The notes below the pieces were generated by a model. The model had not been told where the DNA came from, did not search any database, and was given only the letters and a program-made list of their open reading frames with translations. Positions 16,421 to 25,406 of a stretch of 50,004 nucleotides of DNA are shown piece by piece. The DNA is from an uncultured Bacteroidia bacterium (lineage in GTDB: Bacteria; Bacteroidota; Bacteroidia; Bacteroidales; F082): NCBI GenBank assembly GCA_913009755.1, contig CAJVWU010000019.1, positions 1 through 50,004 of the forward strand, in the 5' to 3' direction. Numbering within the stretch: the first letter of the stretch is position 1; every line of letters begins with the position of its first letter. The position numbers and the translations under genes are program-made.

Positions 16421-17953
16421 TTAATTAAATATCAAAACTTTTGAGTTAATTACCGACTGATTTGTCTGGACCCTGACAATATAATAACCCGTCGGACCAT
16501 TGATTTCCAAGTGTATAAGTTTATTTTCCGGGACCGGTTGTGTTGCCACCACCTGACCCTGCAAATTATATACAATTACATCGCCTTTGAGTCGGATCAC
16601 TGTATTTTTAATGATGAATATTTTTTTACCGCTCGAATATACGGTAAAATAATCATCCGGTGTAATGTTGTTGATAACATCTTGTGAAGGGTTAAAAAAA
16701 AGTTTAAACCGGGCATTGTCGTTCGCCGGGTCATGATAAAAGCCATACGACTGTTCTTGTTTCAGATCAATGATCTTTTGTTCGAGCATATCTTTAAGGT
16801 ATAACCCGGTTTGTGGTTCAAGGTTAGTGCGGTCCGACAGATTAATTGTATAATACCCGGCTTTGGCACATTTAAAGTCCAAAGGCACGGAAAGGTTATC
16901 TTTAATTTGTGGCAGGGTGTTCAATGCAAACTCATAGCCCTTGTTTTCAAAATAAAGTTGCGGTACATCGGGGTTCATGCTGAACAGTTTGGTGGCATCC
17001 CAGTTTCTGTCAAAAGCATTTGTTGTCCCCTCAATGAAGCGCACAATGGTTTCGTCCGAGTGGCCGTCGCCTTCAGCAACAAGGCTGACCAGGGGATAAT
17101 CAAAAACTTCTTCCGATTTATAAAAATCAGGGGTCCCGGTAATAAATCCTGTTCTCACCGCATTGGCAATCCCGAAATTTCCGTTTGATGTCGCTTGTAC
17201 CCAGAACCCCTGGTTTGAAGGGATGTACTGTGTTCCCCCGTTGATGCCGATGGGCGATCCCCCGCCAAGCCATATTGTATATAGGTCGTTGGTGCCGTCC
17301 CAGATATATTTTGCATCGTTGATGCTGGTTTTTGTCCAGCCTGAGGCAGCCTGCCAGTCCACCGGCGAAGGGTAAGGGTTGGCCACGAGGTTCCACCCTT
17401 TGTGCGAGGCTATTTCCGTGGGAGTTGAATTGGTGAGGCTAACACCTATAGTATATGAGCCGGTATTCAGGGCTGCAGGGCCCGACCCCGTGTAATCAAC
17501 GGTGATTTCCGTGCTGTCAAGCACATCATATCCTCTAAAAGGGGTCAGTGCCGTGCCGGTATTCATCAAAACCCACCCAAAATTCCAGTCGTTGTAAACC
17601 ATGCTTTCATCATAATAAAAAACCAGGATCGTTCCGGTATAAACACCGGAGTTGGCACTGCTCACCGGTGAAGCCACATTGTGCCATATATCTTTCTCCA
17701 AAAACCTTTCCACTGAAACGTTTCCTGTGATGGTCACATCCCCGTTGGTGGTCTGGTCGGAAAAATACCCCGAAGAACCGCTAACGGAGTTGATCTTGAA
17801 ATCGGTTCCGATGTACATTGAACTTCCCTGCTTGATGCTGATCAATCCGCCGGGGTCAATGGTGAGCTGGGCAAATGCAGGAATAATGACGAGCAAAAAG
17901 CCGATTGTACTGGACAGTTTTTTCAGGCCCACTATATTTTTTAACTTTTTCAT
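16421..17953 (-). CDS. T9SS-secreted surface protein in the fibre operon
   Basis: The protein has 510 residues with a signal peptide (about 1-28, ending PAFAQ). An N-terminal beta-rich region (LTIDPGGLISIKQGSSMYIG) and a segment with GWNLVANPYPSPVDW are typical of large Bacteroidota surface proteins. A final about 75-residue T9SS type A sorting domain follows (DVIVYNLQGQVVATQ ... NSKVLIFN). Its ATG overlaps the stop of the upstream tail-fibre-like gene (ATGA), and the chaperone gene follows after about 50 bp, so it belongs to the same transcript. It should reach the surface through T9SS rather than the putative fibre exporter, and may be an accessory adhesin. No ligand can be inferred. Confidence 0.8.
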   Translation of the reverse strand: MKKLKNIVGLKKLSSTIGFLLVIIPAFAQLTIDPGGLISIKQGSSMYIGTDFKINSVSGSSGYFSDQTTNGDVTITGNVSVERFLEKDIWHNVASPVSSANSGVYTGTILVFYYDESMVYNDWNFGWVLMNTGTALTPFRGYDVLDSTEITVDYTGSGPAALNTGSYTIGVSLTNSTPTEIASHKGWNLVANPYPSPVDWQAASGWTKTSINDAKYIWDGTNDLYTIWLGGGSPIGINGGTQYIPSNQGFWVQATSNGNFGIANAVRTGFITGTPDFYKSEEVFDYPLVSLVAEGDGHSDETIVRFIEGTTNAFDRNWDATKLFSMNPDVPQLYFENKGYEFALNTLPQIKDNLSVPLDFKCAKAGYYTINLSDRTNLEPQTGLYLKDMLEQKIIDLKQEQSYGFYHDPANDNARFKLFFNPSQDVINNITPDDYFTVYSSGKKIFIIKNTVIRLKGDVIVYNLQGQVVATQPVPENKLIHLEINGPTGYYIVRVQTNQSVINSKVLIFN

Positions 17954-19974
17954 TTTCCTTGATTATCGTGGCTGTCCTGCTTATTTTTTATTGGTTTTAG
18001 AGTTTTAACCTTTACATCCTTAATTTTAACTTTAATTGCTTTTTCAGCAACATTGGGTATCAAAACAGGTGCAGCATTTCTTTCCCCAGCATTACCATCA
18101 TAAAATATCCCTTTTTCAGGGGGCTGGTTGTACAGTTCAGGCATTAAGTATTTTCCCCTTTCGGTTTCATCCTTTTTAACTTCAACATCCCGTTGGTGGG
18201 GTTGCCGCATATAGCGATCGTTTCTCTCAGCATACACTACCCAGGAAACCTTTTGCTGCGGATTTCCACCGGCAATTGTAAATTCTCCGTTTGTGTCAAT
18301 TTCATTTTTGATATATAAATCAGGTGCTTTTTGACCAATAGGGGTGAGATCATAAGAGAAGTTTATATTTATTTCAAGGAAGTAATCCGGTAATTGCACA
18401 GTTGCTTCACCATTCGCATCCAGAACCACATTTCCCCTGTACATATTTAAGACTTCGGGTGATTCAATGGCAAAATGTTTTAAAAATTTATTTTCCGGGT
18501 CCAACGGATCATCAATTACAAATGATTTGGTACCACTGGCTCCAAGATTTCCATTGGCATATACGCCGTATCTTGTACTTCCGCTTGTTCCTTGTCTGCC
18601 ATACACTCCATACTTGTTCCCATAACCATACACTCCGAATCCTCTGCCAGATGCGGGTCTTGAATAGCCATATACCCCAACACCATTGGTGCTACCTCCT
18701 CCCTCATATCTACCATATACACCACGACTGGATGTACTATTTGTAGTTGCCCATCCGGCAACACCACAATCGTTCCCTGTAAACGCACCACCACTACCGT
18801 TTGAATACAAATAATAGCTCCCCCCGTTTCCAACACCGATAACTCCTGTACCAGAGGCATCGAATGCTGTTGAAAAGGAACCGTTGTATCCGGTAAACGA
18901 ACCTCCGCTTCCAGTTGAAATTGTATTGTAGGTTCCGTAATTATTTCCAACACCAATTACCCCAATACCGGCAGTTGCGTTAGTTGCAGTAGCATAAATA
19001 CCATGGTATCCCGTAAAAGCGCCTCCTGTTCCTGTTGCAATTGTTGAAAAAGTAGAAACACCATTTCCTCCGGCAATGATACCAATGCCCGTACTGTTTT
19101 GCCCTGCAGCAAAAATTCCATCATTCCCTGAGGCAGATATTCCTGCGGAATGGCCGATTAAGGTAGAAGCATTAAGATTGCTGCCGGCAAAAATGCCCCC
19201 CCAACCACTGGATGATATGCCAGCCGCAAAAAGTCCATCATTTCCAATTGATGATATTCCTGCGGAATGGCCGGTTAAATAGGTCAACCCCTGGCCACTT
19301 CCTGCAAAAAGACTTCCCCATCCGTTTGCATCCTGATTTTGACCAGCCACAGCGTAACTGGCACTATTATTTACTGATCCAATCATACCAAAAGTTCCAC
19401 CTGCGCCATAAACACCATAAGATCCACCTGAACCATATACACCACCCACATTACCATAGCCATTCAAAGCCCACGTGAATGTAGCATCGCTTACAGCACC
19501 AAAAAGATCAGTTCCGCTGTTAGGGGCATTTTGCCCAACCACAATCTGCCCGTTGGCCATCACCCGCAACCGTTCCGAATTGTTGGTGTAAACGGCCATG
19601 TCCTGGTTATCGGTTGTCCCCAGGAAATTAGTAGCAGGGTTAGTGCCCGCATTACCTTTTACATTCCAGTAATCAGCACTAACAATACCTACATTGAATA
19701 ATTTCCAGGAAGAACCGTTCCAGAAATAAAGCCCCACCGGCTGGTTTGCCCCGGTGTTGAATACCAATAACCCCGTAGCCGGATTCGTTACCGGGCTGGA
19801 GTTGTTTAAATTGCTCGTCAGCGTCACCCGTGGGATCAGCAACCCTTTATTGGTGGATACAATATCCAGCGCTGATGAAGCATCCGGCGTATTGGTCTGG
19901 ATGCCAATCTGGGCATAAGAGCCTGTTGCGCTTATTACTAAAAAGAAGAGTAAAAATATTTTCAACTTCATCAT
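17950..19974 (-). CDS. Secreted tail-fibre-like Gly-rich repeat protein
   Basis: The protein has 674 residues with a signal peptide (about 1-21, ending GSYAQ). The head IGIQTNTPDASSALDI, with KGLLIPR, is the typical start of Bacteroidota tail-fibre-like surface proteins. The middle (about 150-480) is a low-charge Gly/Ser/Asn/Ala repeat field with units such as GHSAGISSxGNDGxFAAG and, later, GVYGYG, GVYGRQG and GVYANG, consistent with a long beta-solenoid or trimeric fibre. A folded domain (about 485-600) contains KSFVIDDPLDPE, NVVLDANGEATVQLP and FSYDLTPIGQ. The tail is charged and Lys-rich, with no T9SS sorting domain. It is the first gene of the operon and overlaps the next by 4 bp. It may be a fibre tip or surface filament; the role is inferred. 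Confidence 0.75.
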   Translation of the reverse strand: MMKLKIFLLFFLVISATGSYAQIGIQTNTPDASSALDIVSTNKGLLIPRVTLTSNLNNSSPVTNPATGLLVFNTGANQPVGLYFWNGSSWKLFNVGIVSADYWNVKGNAGTNPATNFLGTTDNQDMAVYTNNSERLRVMANGQIVVGQNAPNSGTDLFGAVSDATFTWALNGYGNVGGVYGSGGSYGVYGAGGTFGMIGSVNNSASYAVAGQNQDANGWGSLFAGSGQGLTYLTGHSAGISSIGNDGLFAAGISSSGWGGIFAGSNLNASTLIGHSAGISASGNDGIFAAGQNSTGIGIIAGGNGVSTFSTIATGTGGAFTGYHGIYATATNATAGIGVIGVGNNYGTYNTISTGSGGSFTGYNGSFSTAFDASGTGVIGVGNGGSYYLYSNGSGGAFTGNDCGVAGWATTNSTSSRGVYGRYEGGGSTNGVGVYGYSRPASGRGFGVYGYGNKYGVYGRQGTSGSTRYGVYANGNLGASGTKSFVIDDPLDPENKFLKHFAIESPEVLNMYRGNVVLDANGEATVQLPDYFLEININFSYDLTPIGQKAPDLYIKNEIDTNGEFTIAGGNPQQKVSWVVYAERNDRYMRQPHQRDVEVKKDETERGKYLMPELYNQPPEKGIFYDGNAGERNAAPVLIPNVAEKAIKVKIKDVKVKTLKPIKNKQDSHDNQGK

Positions 19975-20365
19975 CTTTTTTTAAAAGTTATTCTGTTGTC
20001 CAGCAAGGGCATTGCTGCAACCCCGGTTTTATTGTCAAACAATAATAATCATTAATATTGTTTTGAAATCGGTTGCAAATAGCCACTTGTAAACAAGGTT
20101 CTGTTAATAATGATTGTGTTTACGAAAGGAATGCAAATCAGTTACAACAATTTTGAGAAAACGCGTATGAAAAAAATTAATTTTGTGGATTGGAATGAAA
20201 TGAAGTGTTTAAATGGGTAGATTAAGGTGTGTAAGGCAATAAAGGTAAATAGGGTATATAAATGTATATCAAGGGTATAAATGGAATATCGGCGTATCAG
20301 GGGGCATAGGATGATGCGTTTTATGCAGTCTGGTCCGGTGTTTTGAAAAAGTATGTGCATGGTTC
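19975..20365. promoter_or_regulatory. Divergent upstream region with inverted repeat
   Basis: This 391-bp gap lies between the minus-strand fibre operon and the plus-strand M1 peptidase gene, so promoters for both should be here. An 8-bp inverted repeat AAACAATA (20037-20044) and TATTGTTT (20056-20063), spaced by 11 bp, lies 63 bp upstream of the operon start and is a candidate operator. I found no TAnnTTTG match for either direction. Confidence 0.4.
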
Positions 20366-22279
20366 ATGAAAAAAAATATTAAACAAATGAAGAAATCCGT
20401 TGTATTCGTTTTATCGGGCCTGCTGGCCTTATTGCCGTTGGTCGCCTTATCGCAGGGCAACACGCCCATCCCCTTGAACATTAAAAAAGCTTATGTGCAG
20501 GGAACAAGATCGGTAACGGGAACCCCGGGGCCAAACTACTGGCAAAACCATTCAAAATACAAAATAGAAACCGAGCTGCTTGCCGGAAGCAGCGACCTGC
20601 ATGGCAAAGAAACGATCGTTTATTTTAATAACAGCCCGGATACGCTGAATAAGATCGTTTTACGCTTGTATCCAGATATTTATAAAAAAGGCAATGCCAG
20701 AAGTTGGCCCATCAAACCCGATGCAGCGGGTGAGGGAATGGTCATGGATCAATTAAAAATTAACGGAAAAGAAATTGATTTAAAAGACAGGAAATCCGCA
20801 ACACGGTCGGCTACAAATTTATATGTGTCTTTAACAAATCCTTTACTGCACGGTGATTCGTTGACAGTTGAGGCTAAATGGCATTTTCATGTTTCGGAAA
20901 TTAGTCCCATACGAATGGGCAATTATGGCGACGACAGGTTTTTTATCGCCTATTGGTATCCGCAAATTGCTGTTTATGATGATATTGACGGATGGGATCA
21001 GGTGGAATATCACGGAACGGTGGAATTTTATAATGATTTTAATGATTATGATGTGCAGATTACCGTACCGTCAAATTTTGTGGTTTGGGCGACCGGTACC
21101 TTAATGAATGAAGATGGTCTCTTTACCCGCGAAGTGCTAAAACGGTTGAAAAAAGCCCGGTCGGGTGATGATGTGGTCAATATATTTACGAGCAATGATA
21201 GCAGAAACAACAAAGTGCTGAGGACAAAAGCAAAGAATCTCTGGCATTTTAAAGCAAATGGGGTTCCCGATTTTTCATTCGGAACGGCGCCTCATGTCAA
21301 CTGGGACGGTTCTTCTCTGCTTGTGGACAGCGCAAGCGGGCGGAGGGTTTTCGTTGAAGCGGTTTATCCCGATTCTACCCGTTCATTTTTTAAAGGGGCA
21401 GGGGTTACGCGAGCTTCTGTTGAATATTTCTCACAGCAGATGCCTGCCTGGCCTTTTCCTTATCCCCACATGACCTCTTTCTGTAATGGCAGAAAAGGGG
21501 GTGGAATGGAAACCCCGATGATGGCCAATGATGGTGACCCGTCCAGTGTTACAGGGCTTTACGGACTGCTGGCCCATGAGATTGCACATAGTTATTTCCC
21601 TTTTTACATGGGCATCAACGAAAGGAAATATGCCTGGATGGACGAAGGCTGGGCTGTTTATCTGATCGCCGGTTTGATGAAGGAAAAAGCCCCGGATTAT
21701 CATTATATTGAACGGAGGGTTTCCTCATTTGAAAAGATGAACGGCCAGGAAAAAGAGCCAAACCTGATGACATTGTCTTATCTTATTTCAGATTACAGCA
21801 GCTACCGCTATCATGCTTATCAGCGTTCCACGCTGGCGTATTATTTTTTAAATGATGCACTGGGCGACAGTGTTTTTCTGAAAGCCCTGGATACCTATAT
21901 CAAACGCTGGCACGGAAAGCATCCCACACCCTACGATTTTTTCAACACCTTTAATGATGTGGCGGGCAAGTCGCTTTACTGGTACTTCAAACCCTGGTTT
22001 TACGGCCCCGCCAGGGCCGACCTGGGGATCAAAAAGCTGACAGTCAACAATCAAATTGTAATTGAGAACTATGGGGGGCTGCCACTCCCTGTTGCGGTGA
22101 AATGTGATTTTGATGACGGGACAACCGATACATACCGCCTGTCAACTGCGGTGTGGAGCAGCGGCATGCCGGCTGTGGTCGTACAGGCGAATCCGGATAA
22201 AAAAATCACCAAAATTGTTTTGGGCAATACAGGAATACCCGATATCAACAAGGGAAACAATCAAATGACTTTAAATTAA
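20366..22279 (+). CDS. Secreted M1-family metallopeptidase
   Basis: The protein has 637 residues. A signal peptide follows a short charged start (cleavage after LVALSQ, about 1-29). The zinc site is complete: HEIAH at 404-408 and the distal Glu at 427 in WMDEGWA, exactly the HExxH-x18-E spacing of M1 aminopeptidases. The GxMEx exopeptidase motif appears as GGMETP, a few residues before the zinc site. The N-terminal beta domain (about 45-250) precedes the thermolysin-like domain, and there is a short C-terminal beta domain. No T9SS sorting domain is seen, so it is probably periplasmic or outer-membrane associated. It is divergent from the fibre operon and 69 bp upstream of a secreted subtilase. 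The substrate is unknown. Confidence 0.9.
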   Translation: MKKNIKQMKKSVVFVLSGLLALLPLVALSQGNTPIPLNIKKAYVQGTRSVTGTPGPNYWQNHSKYKIETELLAGSSDLHGKETIVYFNNSPDTLNKIVLRLYPDIYKKGNARSWPIKPDAAGEGMVMDQLKINGKEIDLKDRKSATRSATNLYVSLTNPLLHGDSLTVEAKWHFHVSEISPIRMGNYGDDRFFIAYWYPQIAVYDDIDGWDQVEYHGTVEFYNDFNDYDVQITVPSNFVVWATGTLMNEDGLFTREVLKRLKKARSGDDVVNIFTSNDSRNNKVLRTKAKNLWHFKANGVPDFSFGTAPHVNWDGSSLLVDSASGRRVFVEAVYPDSTRSFFKGAGVTRASVEYFSQQMPAWPFPYPHMTSFCNGRKGGGMETPMMANDGDPSSVTGLYGLLAHEIAHSYFPFYMGINERKYAWMDEGWAVYLIAGLMKEKAPDYHYIERRVSSFEKMNGQEKEPNLMTLSYLISDYSSYRYHAYQRSTLAYYFLNDALGDSVFLKALDTYIKRWHGKHPTPYDFFNTFNDVAGKSLYWYFKPWFYGPARADLGIKKLTVNNQIVIENYGGLPLPVAVKCDFDDGTTDTYRLSTAVWSSGMPAVVVQANPDKKITKIVLGNTGIPDINKGNNQMTLN

Positions 22280-22303
22280 ATGCCGGGGCAACCACTTCTT
22301 GAA

Positions 22304-22311
22304 TATCTTTG
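22304..22311 (+). promoter_or_regulatory. TAnnTTTG -7 box for the subtilase gene
   Basis: TATCTTTG lies 37 bp before the ATG at 22349, indicating that the subtilase has its own promoter despite the short gap after the M1 peptidase gene. No -33 box is evident. Confidence 0.45.
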
Positions 22312-22348
22312 TCAGTTATTTATTTGATCACCTTACTAATTTCCGGAC

Positions 22349-24031
22349 ATGAACATTTCCAGACTTTTTATCCTTATTTTTATTTTGGCTGCCCTGCAGG
22401 TTACGGCCCAGATAGCCCCTGATAAATATTATATTCAGTTTACCGATAAAAATAACTCCCCGTATTCTATTGACCACCCTGAAGATTTTTTGACAGCCAG
22501 GGCCATACAAAGGCGCGATAAACAGGATATCCCCATTATAGAAAACGATATTCCTGTAAACCCACAGTATTTACAGGGTGTTGCCAATGTGGGCGTGCAG
22601 TTGCTCAATGCCACCCGCTGGCTGAACGGGGTAACCGTTTTTACCACAGATTCTACCAGGATTGACGAAATACTTGCGTTGCCTTATGTCGAAAATGTTT
22701 TGATGCTGCAGAATGAAGGAACTGGAAAGAAAAAAGCATTTTTTGAAAACGAACATATACATAAAGGGGTTTTTTCCAATGCCGGTTTTAAACAAAGCAG
22801 GGTTACAGATGAACTGGATTACGGCGAGGCCCGGTTCCAGATCAATCAAATCAATGGCATCCCCTTGCACAATGCAGGATATCATGGTGAGGGCATGGTG
22901 ATCGTCGTGCTTGACGGTGGATTTAAAGGGGTACAGGAAAATCCGGTTTTTGACAGCCTGTGGGCCGACAACCGGGTGCTGGGAACAAAAGATTTTGTGA
23001 ATATCGGTGGCAATGTGTTCACTGAAAGCCAGCATGGTAAAAATGTGCTTTCCACCATGGCTGCAAACTATCCCGGCCTGATGATCGGCACAGCACCCAA
23101 CGCTTCTTACTGGCTGTTGCATACTGAAGATGTGAAATCGGAAAATGTTATTGAAGAATACAATTGGATGTCGGGCGCAGAGTTTGCCGACAGTGTGGGG
23201 GCCGATGTGATCAACAGTTCACTGAGTTATGTGGATTTTGACCTGCCCCAATGGGACCACACTTATGATGACCTGGACGGAAATACTGCGGTTTCCACTA
23301 TTGCCGCCGATTTGGCTGCAAGCAAAGGTATCCTGGTGTGCAACAGTGCAGGCAATTCGGGGGGCAGCTCTTTTCCCTGGAACGGGGCCCCGGCCGATGC
23401 CGACAGTGTAATGTCGGTGGGTGCGGTGGGCTACGACAACCAGCGTGCCGGGTTTAGTTCAATTGGCCCCACGGTGGACGGGCGTATCCGTCCGGTTATT
23501 ATGGCACTGGGATCAAATACGGTGGTAGCCATTGGCAACGATACAATCGGGCATGGCAGCGGAACCTCTTTTTCGTCACCTATTATTACCGGCATGAGTG
23601 CCTGTTTATGGCAGGCTAATCCCAATATGAAAGTAATGGATGTTTATAATGCCATCAAACAAAGCGGCAATTATGCACAAAATCCCAATAACTATATGGG
23701 ATGGGGTATCCCCGATTATGAGCTGGCCAATTCAATATTGACGACTGTTGAAAATAAAACAGATAAAAATGATCATCTGGCCAGGGTTTCACCTAACCCG
23801 TTTCATGAAACGCTGAACCTCAACATTAAAACAGAACAACCATCCTCCAACGTGAAGGTTGAACTGCTGAATGTGGCCGGTGTAGTCATTTATTCCGAAA
23901 GCTTTTATCTTTCAGCCCTTTCCAAAGAAATCCGTTTAGGGAATAAGCTGGCGCTACTACCCGACGGACTCTATCTTTTGAAAGTGGCCGCAGGAGACCG
24001 TGTTGACGTCCTGAAATTAATAAAGCAATGA
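22349..24031 (+). CDS. T9SS-secreted S8 subtilisin-like serine protease
   Basis: The protein has 560 residues. A signal peptide (about 1-20, ending QVTAQ) is followed by an inhibitor-like propeptide (about 22-130). The S8 catalytic domain has all three triad residues in canonical motifs: Asp189 in VVLDGGF, His229 in SQHGKN and Ser407 in GTSFSSP, with the oxyanion Asn in CNSAGNSGG near 330. A T9SS type A sorting domain closes the protein (RVSPNPFHETLNL to VLKLIKQ). It should be a surface-exposed or released protease activated by propeptide removal. It is an intact gene with its own promoter. Confidence 0.93.
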   Translation: MNISRLFILIFILAALQVTAQIAPDKYYIQFTDKNNSPYSIDHPEDFLTARAIQRRDKQDIPIIENDIPVNPQYLQGVANVGVQLLNATRWLNGVTVFTTDSTRIDEILALPYVENVLMLQNEGTGKKKAFFENEHIHKGVFSNAGFKQSRVTDELDYGEARFQINQINGIPLHNAGYHGEGMVIVVLDGGFKGVQENPVFDSLWADNRVLGTKDFVNIGGNVFTESQHGKNVLSTMAANYPGLMIGTAPNASYWLLHTEDVKSENVIEEYNWMSGAEFADSVGADVINSSLSYVDFDLPQWDHTYDDLDGNTAVSTIAADLAASKGILVCNSAGNSGGSSFPWNGAPADADSVMSVGAVGYDNQRAGFSSIGPTVDGRIRPVIMALGSNTVVAIGNDTIGHGSGTSFSSPIITGMSACLWQANPNMKVMDVYNAIKQSGNYAQNPNNYMGWGIPDYELANSILTTVENKTDKNDHLARVSPNPFHETLNLNIKTEQPSSNVKVELLNVAGVVIYSESFYLSALSKEIRLGNKLALLPDGLYLLKVAAGDRVDVLKLIKQ

Positions 24032-24507
24032 TTTTTCATGGTTTATTGCCATAACCACCTGTTCTAAACTTAATTCCGGGGTCAGGAATTTTGAACAATA
24101 AAACAACTGAAACCAACAAATAAAAAAAATACCGTTAGCTGAGGAAACCGGACGGGCTTGGGCGGTGGCTTACGTGGGAGCCCGGAGGTGCGAATGGTAA
24201 AAACATTCGGTATCAGAACTTCCGGATTGTCACGGCATTTCTCCCCGCTTGCCCGTCTCAAAAATGCCTCACAATTAAACGCAGTAGTTTTGGGCAGTTT
24301 CATAACTTACTTTCCAGCCTCTCTCCTTTTTGCTCCGCCATCTGTAAAGGGTTAAAAATTTTAGTTAAAAACAGGGTAGAGGAGGAACGCTATTCATTTC
24401 CATTTTTCCCGAATTAAATGACAAGTTCCATTTTTTGTTGGTGACCTTATCCAGGCTCGCAGACAGGTTATTCAAAAAAATAAACCTCAGGAACTCAAAA
24501 TTCATAG
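24032..24507. other. Gene-poor region with overlapping antisense short frames
   Basis: Two short frames overlap on opposite strands, 24082-24303 (minus) and 24158-24355 (plus). Their translations are Pro/Arg/Ser-rich, without domain signatures. The underlying DNA is locally GC-richer than its surroundings and may be a remnant of a dispersed element. I do not call either frame a gene. Confidence 0.35.
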
Positions 24508-24904
24508 TTGTAAACTCATGTACCGAATTTCACAGATGTAAACTCTAATAAATAATAAGTATTGATTTACAGGCTATTAAGATGCTGATTACAAATGTAA
24601 AAACATACAATAAATTTACATCCGTAAACTATAAAAACCAAATTATGAATATTGTTGAACAATACACAATATAATGTTATATACCAGTCCTATCTATTAA
24701 ATAATATAGAATAAGGTTTCAATATATTTTAAACCCTGGCCGGAAGAAATCAGGTCTCAATACATAACAAAATACGTTGATTAAAAGATTGTTGGATATT
24801 ATTATCAGGAATTACAGTTAGATAATAGCCCTGTTACAAATGTAAAATACAAAATTATTGTTTTTTGTTTACTTTTGTTATGTAACATGTTTATTTTTGT
24901 AAAC
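24508..24904. promoter_or_regulatory. Cluster of TTTACA/TGTAAA operator-like boxes
   Basis: This AT-rich region contains at least eight related boxes: 24508-24516, 24537-24544, 24566-24571 (reverse), 24589-24602, 24615-24628 (TTTAC-4-GTAAA), 24834-24847, 24867-24872 (reverse) and 24889-24904 (GTTTA-6-TAAAC). The palindromic 14-mer TTACAAATGTAAAA occurs twice exactly, 245 bp apart. The last boxes overlap the promoter of the XRE gene that follows, so autoregulation by that protein is a reasonable inference. Confidence 0.6.
24892..24899 (+). promoter_or_regulatory. TAnnTTTG -7 box for the XRE gene
   Basis: TATTTTTG lies 18 bp before the ATG at 24918 and inside the inverted repeat 24889-24904. 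A repressor bound there would block the promoter. Confidence 0.5.
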
Positions 24905-24917
24905 AAAGAAAAAGAAA

Positions 24918-25388
24918 ATGACCGGAAGAATAAAACATTTGATGGAAGCAAAAAAAATATCAGCAGCACAGTTTGCTGATGAAATCGGTGTTCAGCGTTC
25001 GTCCTTATCGCATATTTTATCAGGAAGGAATAAACCCAGTCTTGATTTTATGTTGAAGGTAAAAAAACAATACCCTGAAATCCGGCTCGACTGGCTTTTA
25101 CTTGGAGAAGGGAATATGAACAGCGGCAGGGAAGAAAAATCCCCGATACCGGATGAAAAAGAGGAAGGGAAGGTTGAAGGTCAGCCCGAACTGGATTTTA
25201 TACCTGAAGATAAAGGCGTTATGTCGGAATCGGACAAGGCGCTTTACCAAAAAGTGCGTGATAAAGAACAAGCCTATTATACGACAAAAAACAAATTATT
25301 GGACAACACACCCGAACGCGTGATCCTGATCTTTAAAAACGGTACGTTCACCTCGTTTGTCCCGTCGCAAAAACCCTCTTTTGTTTAG
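24918..25388 (+). CDS. XRE-family helix-turn-helix regulator
   Basis: The protein has 156 residues. The N-terminal 60 residues are a Cro/C1-type HTH: MEAKKISAAQFADEIGVQRSS, read across the helix-turn-helix, then LSHILSGRNKPSLDFMLK, and a RLDWLLLGEG ending typical of the family. The rest (about 65-156) is charged, Glu/Lys-rich and probably flexible, ending in a hydrophobic patch (RVILIFKNGTFTSFVP). It stands alone, convergent with ndk, with a gap of 18 bp. The dense set of TGTAAA boxes just upstream suggests that it binds its own promoter. Confidence 0.85.
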   Translation: MTGRIKHLMEAKKISAAQFADEIGVQRSSLSHILSGRNKPSLDFMLKVKKQYPEIRLDWLLLGEGNMNSGREEKSPIPDEKEEGKVEGQPELDFIPEDKGVMSESDKALYQKVRDKEQAYYTTKNKLLDNTPERVILIFKNGTFTSFVPSQKPSFV

Positions 25389-25406
25389 TATTTATTTTAG
25401 CCAACT

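Noticed and set aside
18516-19478. Repeated DNA that could be mistaken for a CRISPR or satellite array
   Set aside because: The repeats are imperfect, in frame, and encode the Gly-rich repeats of the tail-fibre-like protein; there are no regular spacers.
22571-23122. 183-codon open frame on the minus strand
   Set aside because: It is antisense to the subtilase gene, within its catalytic domain.
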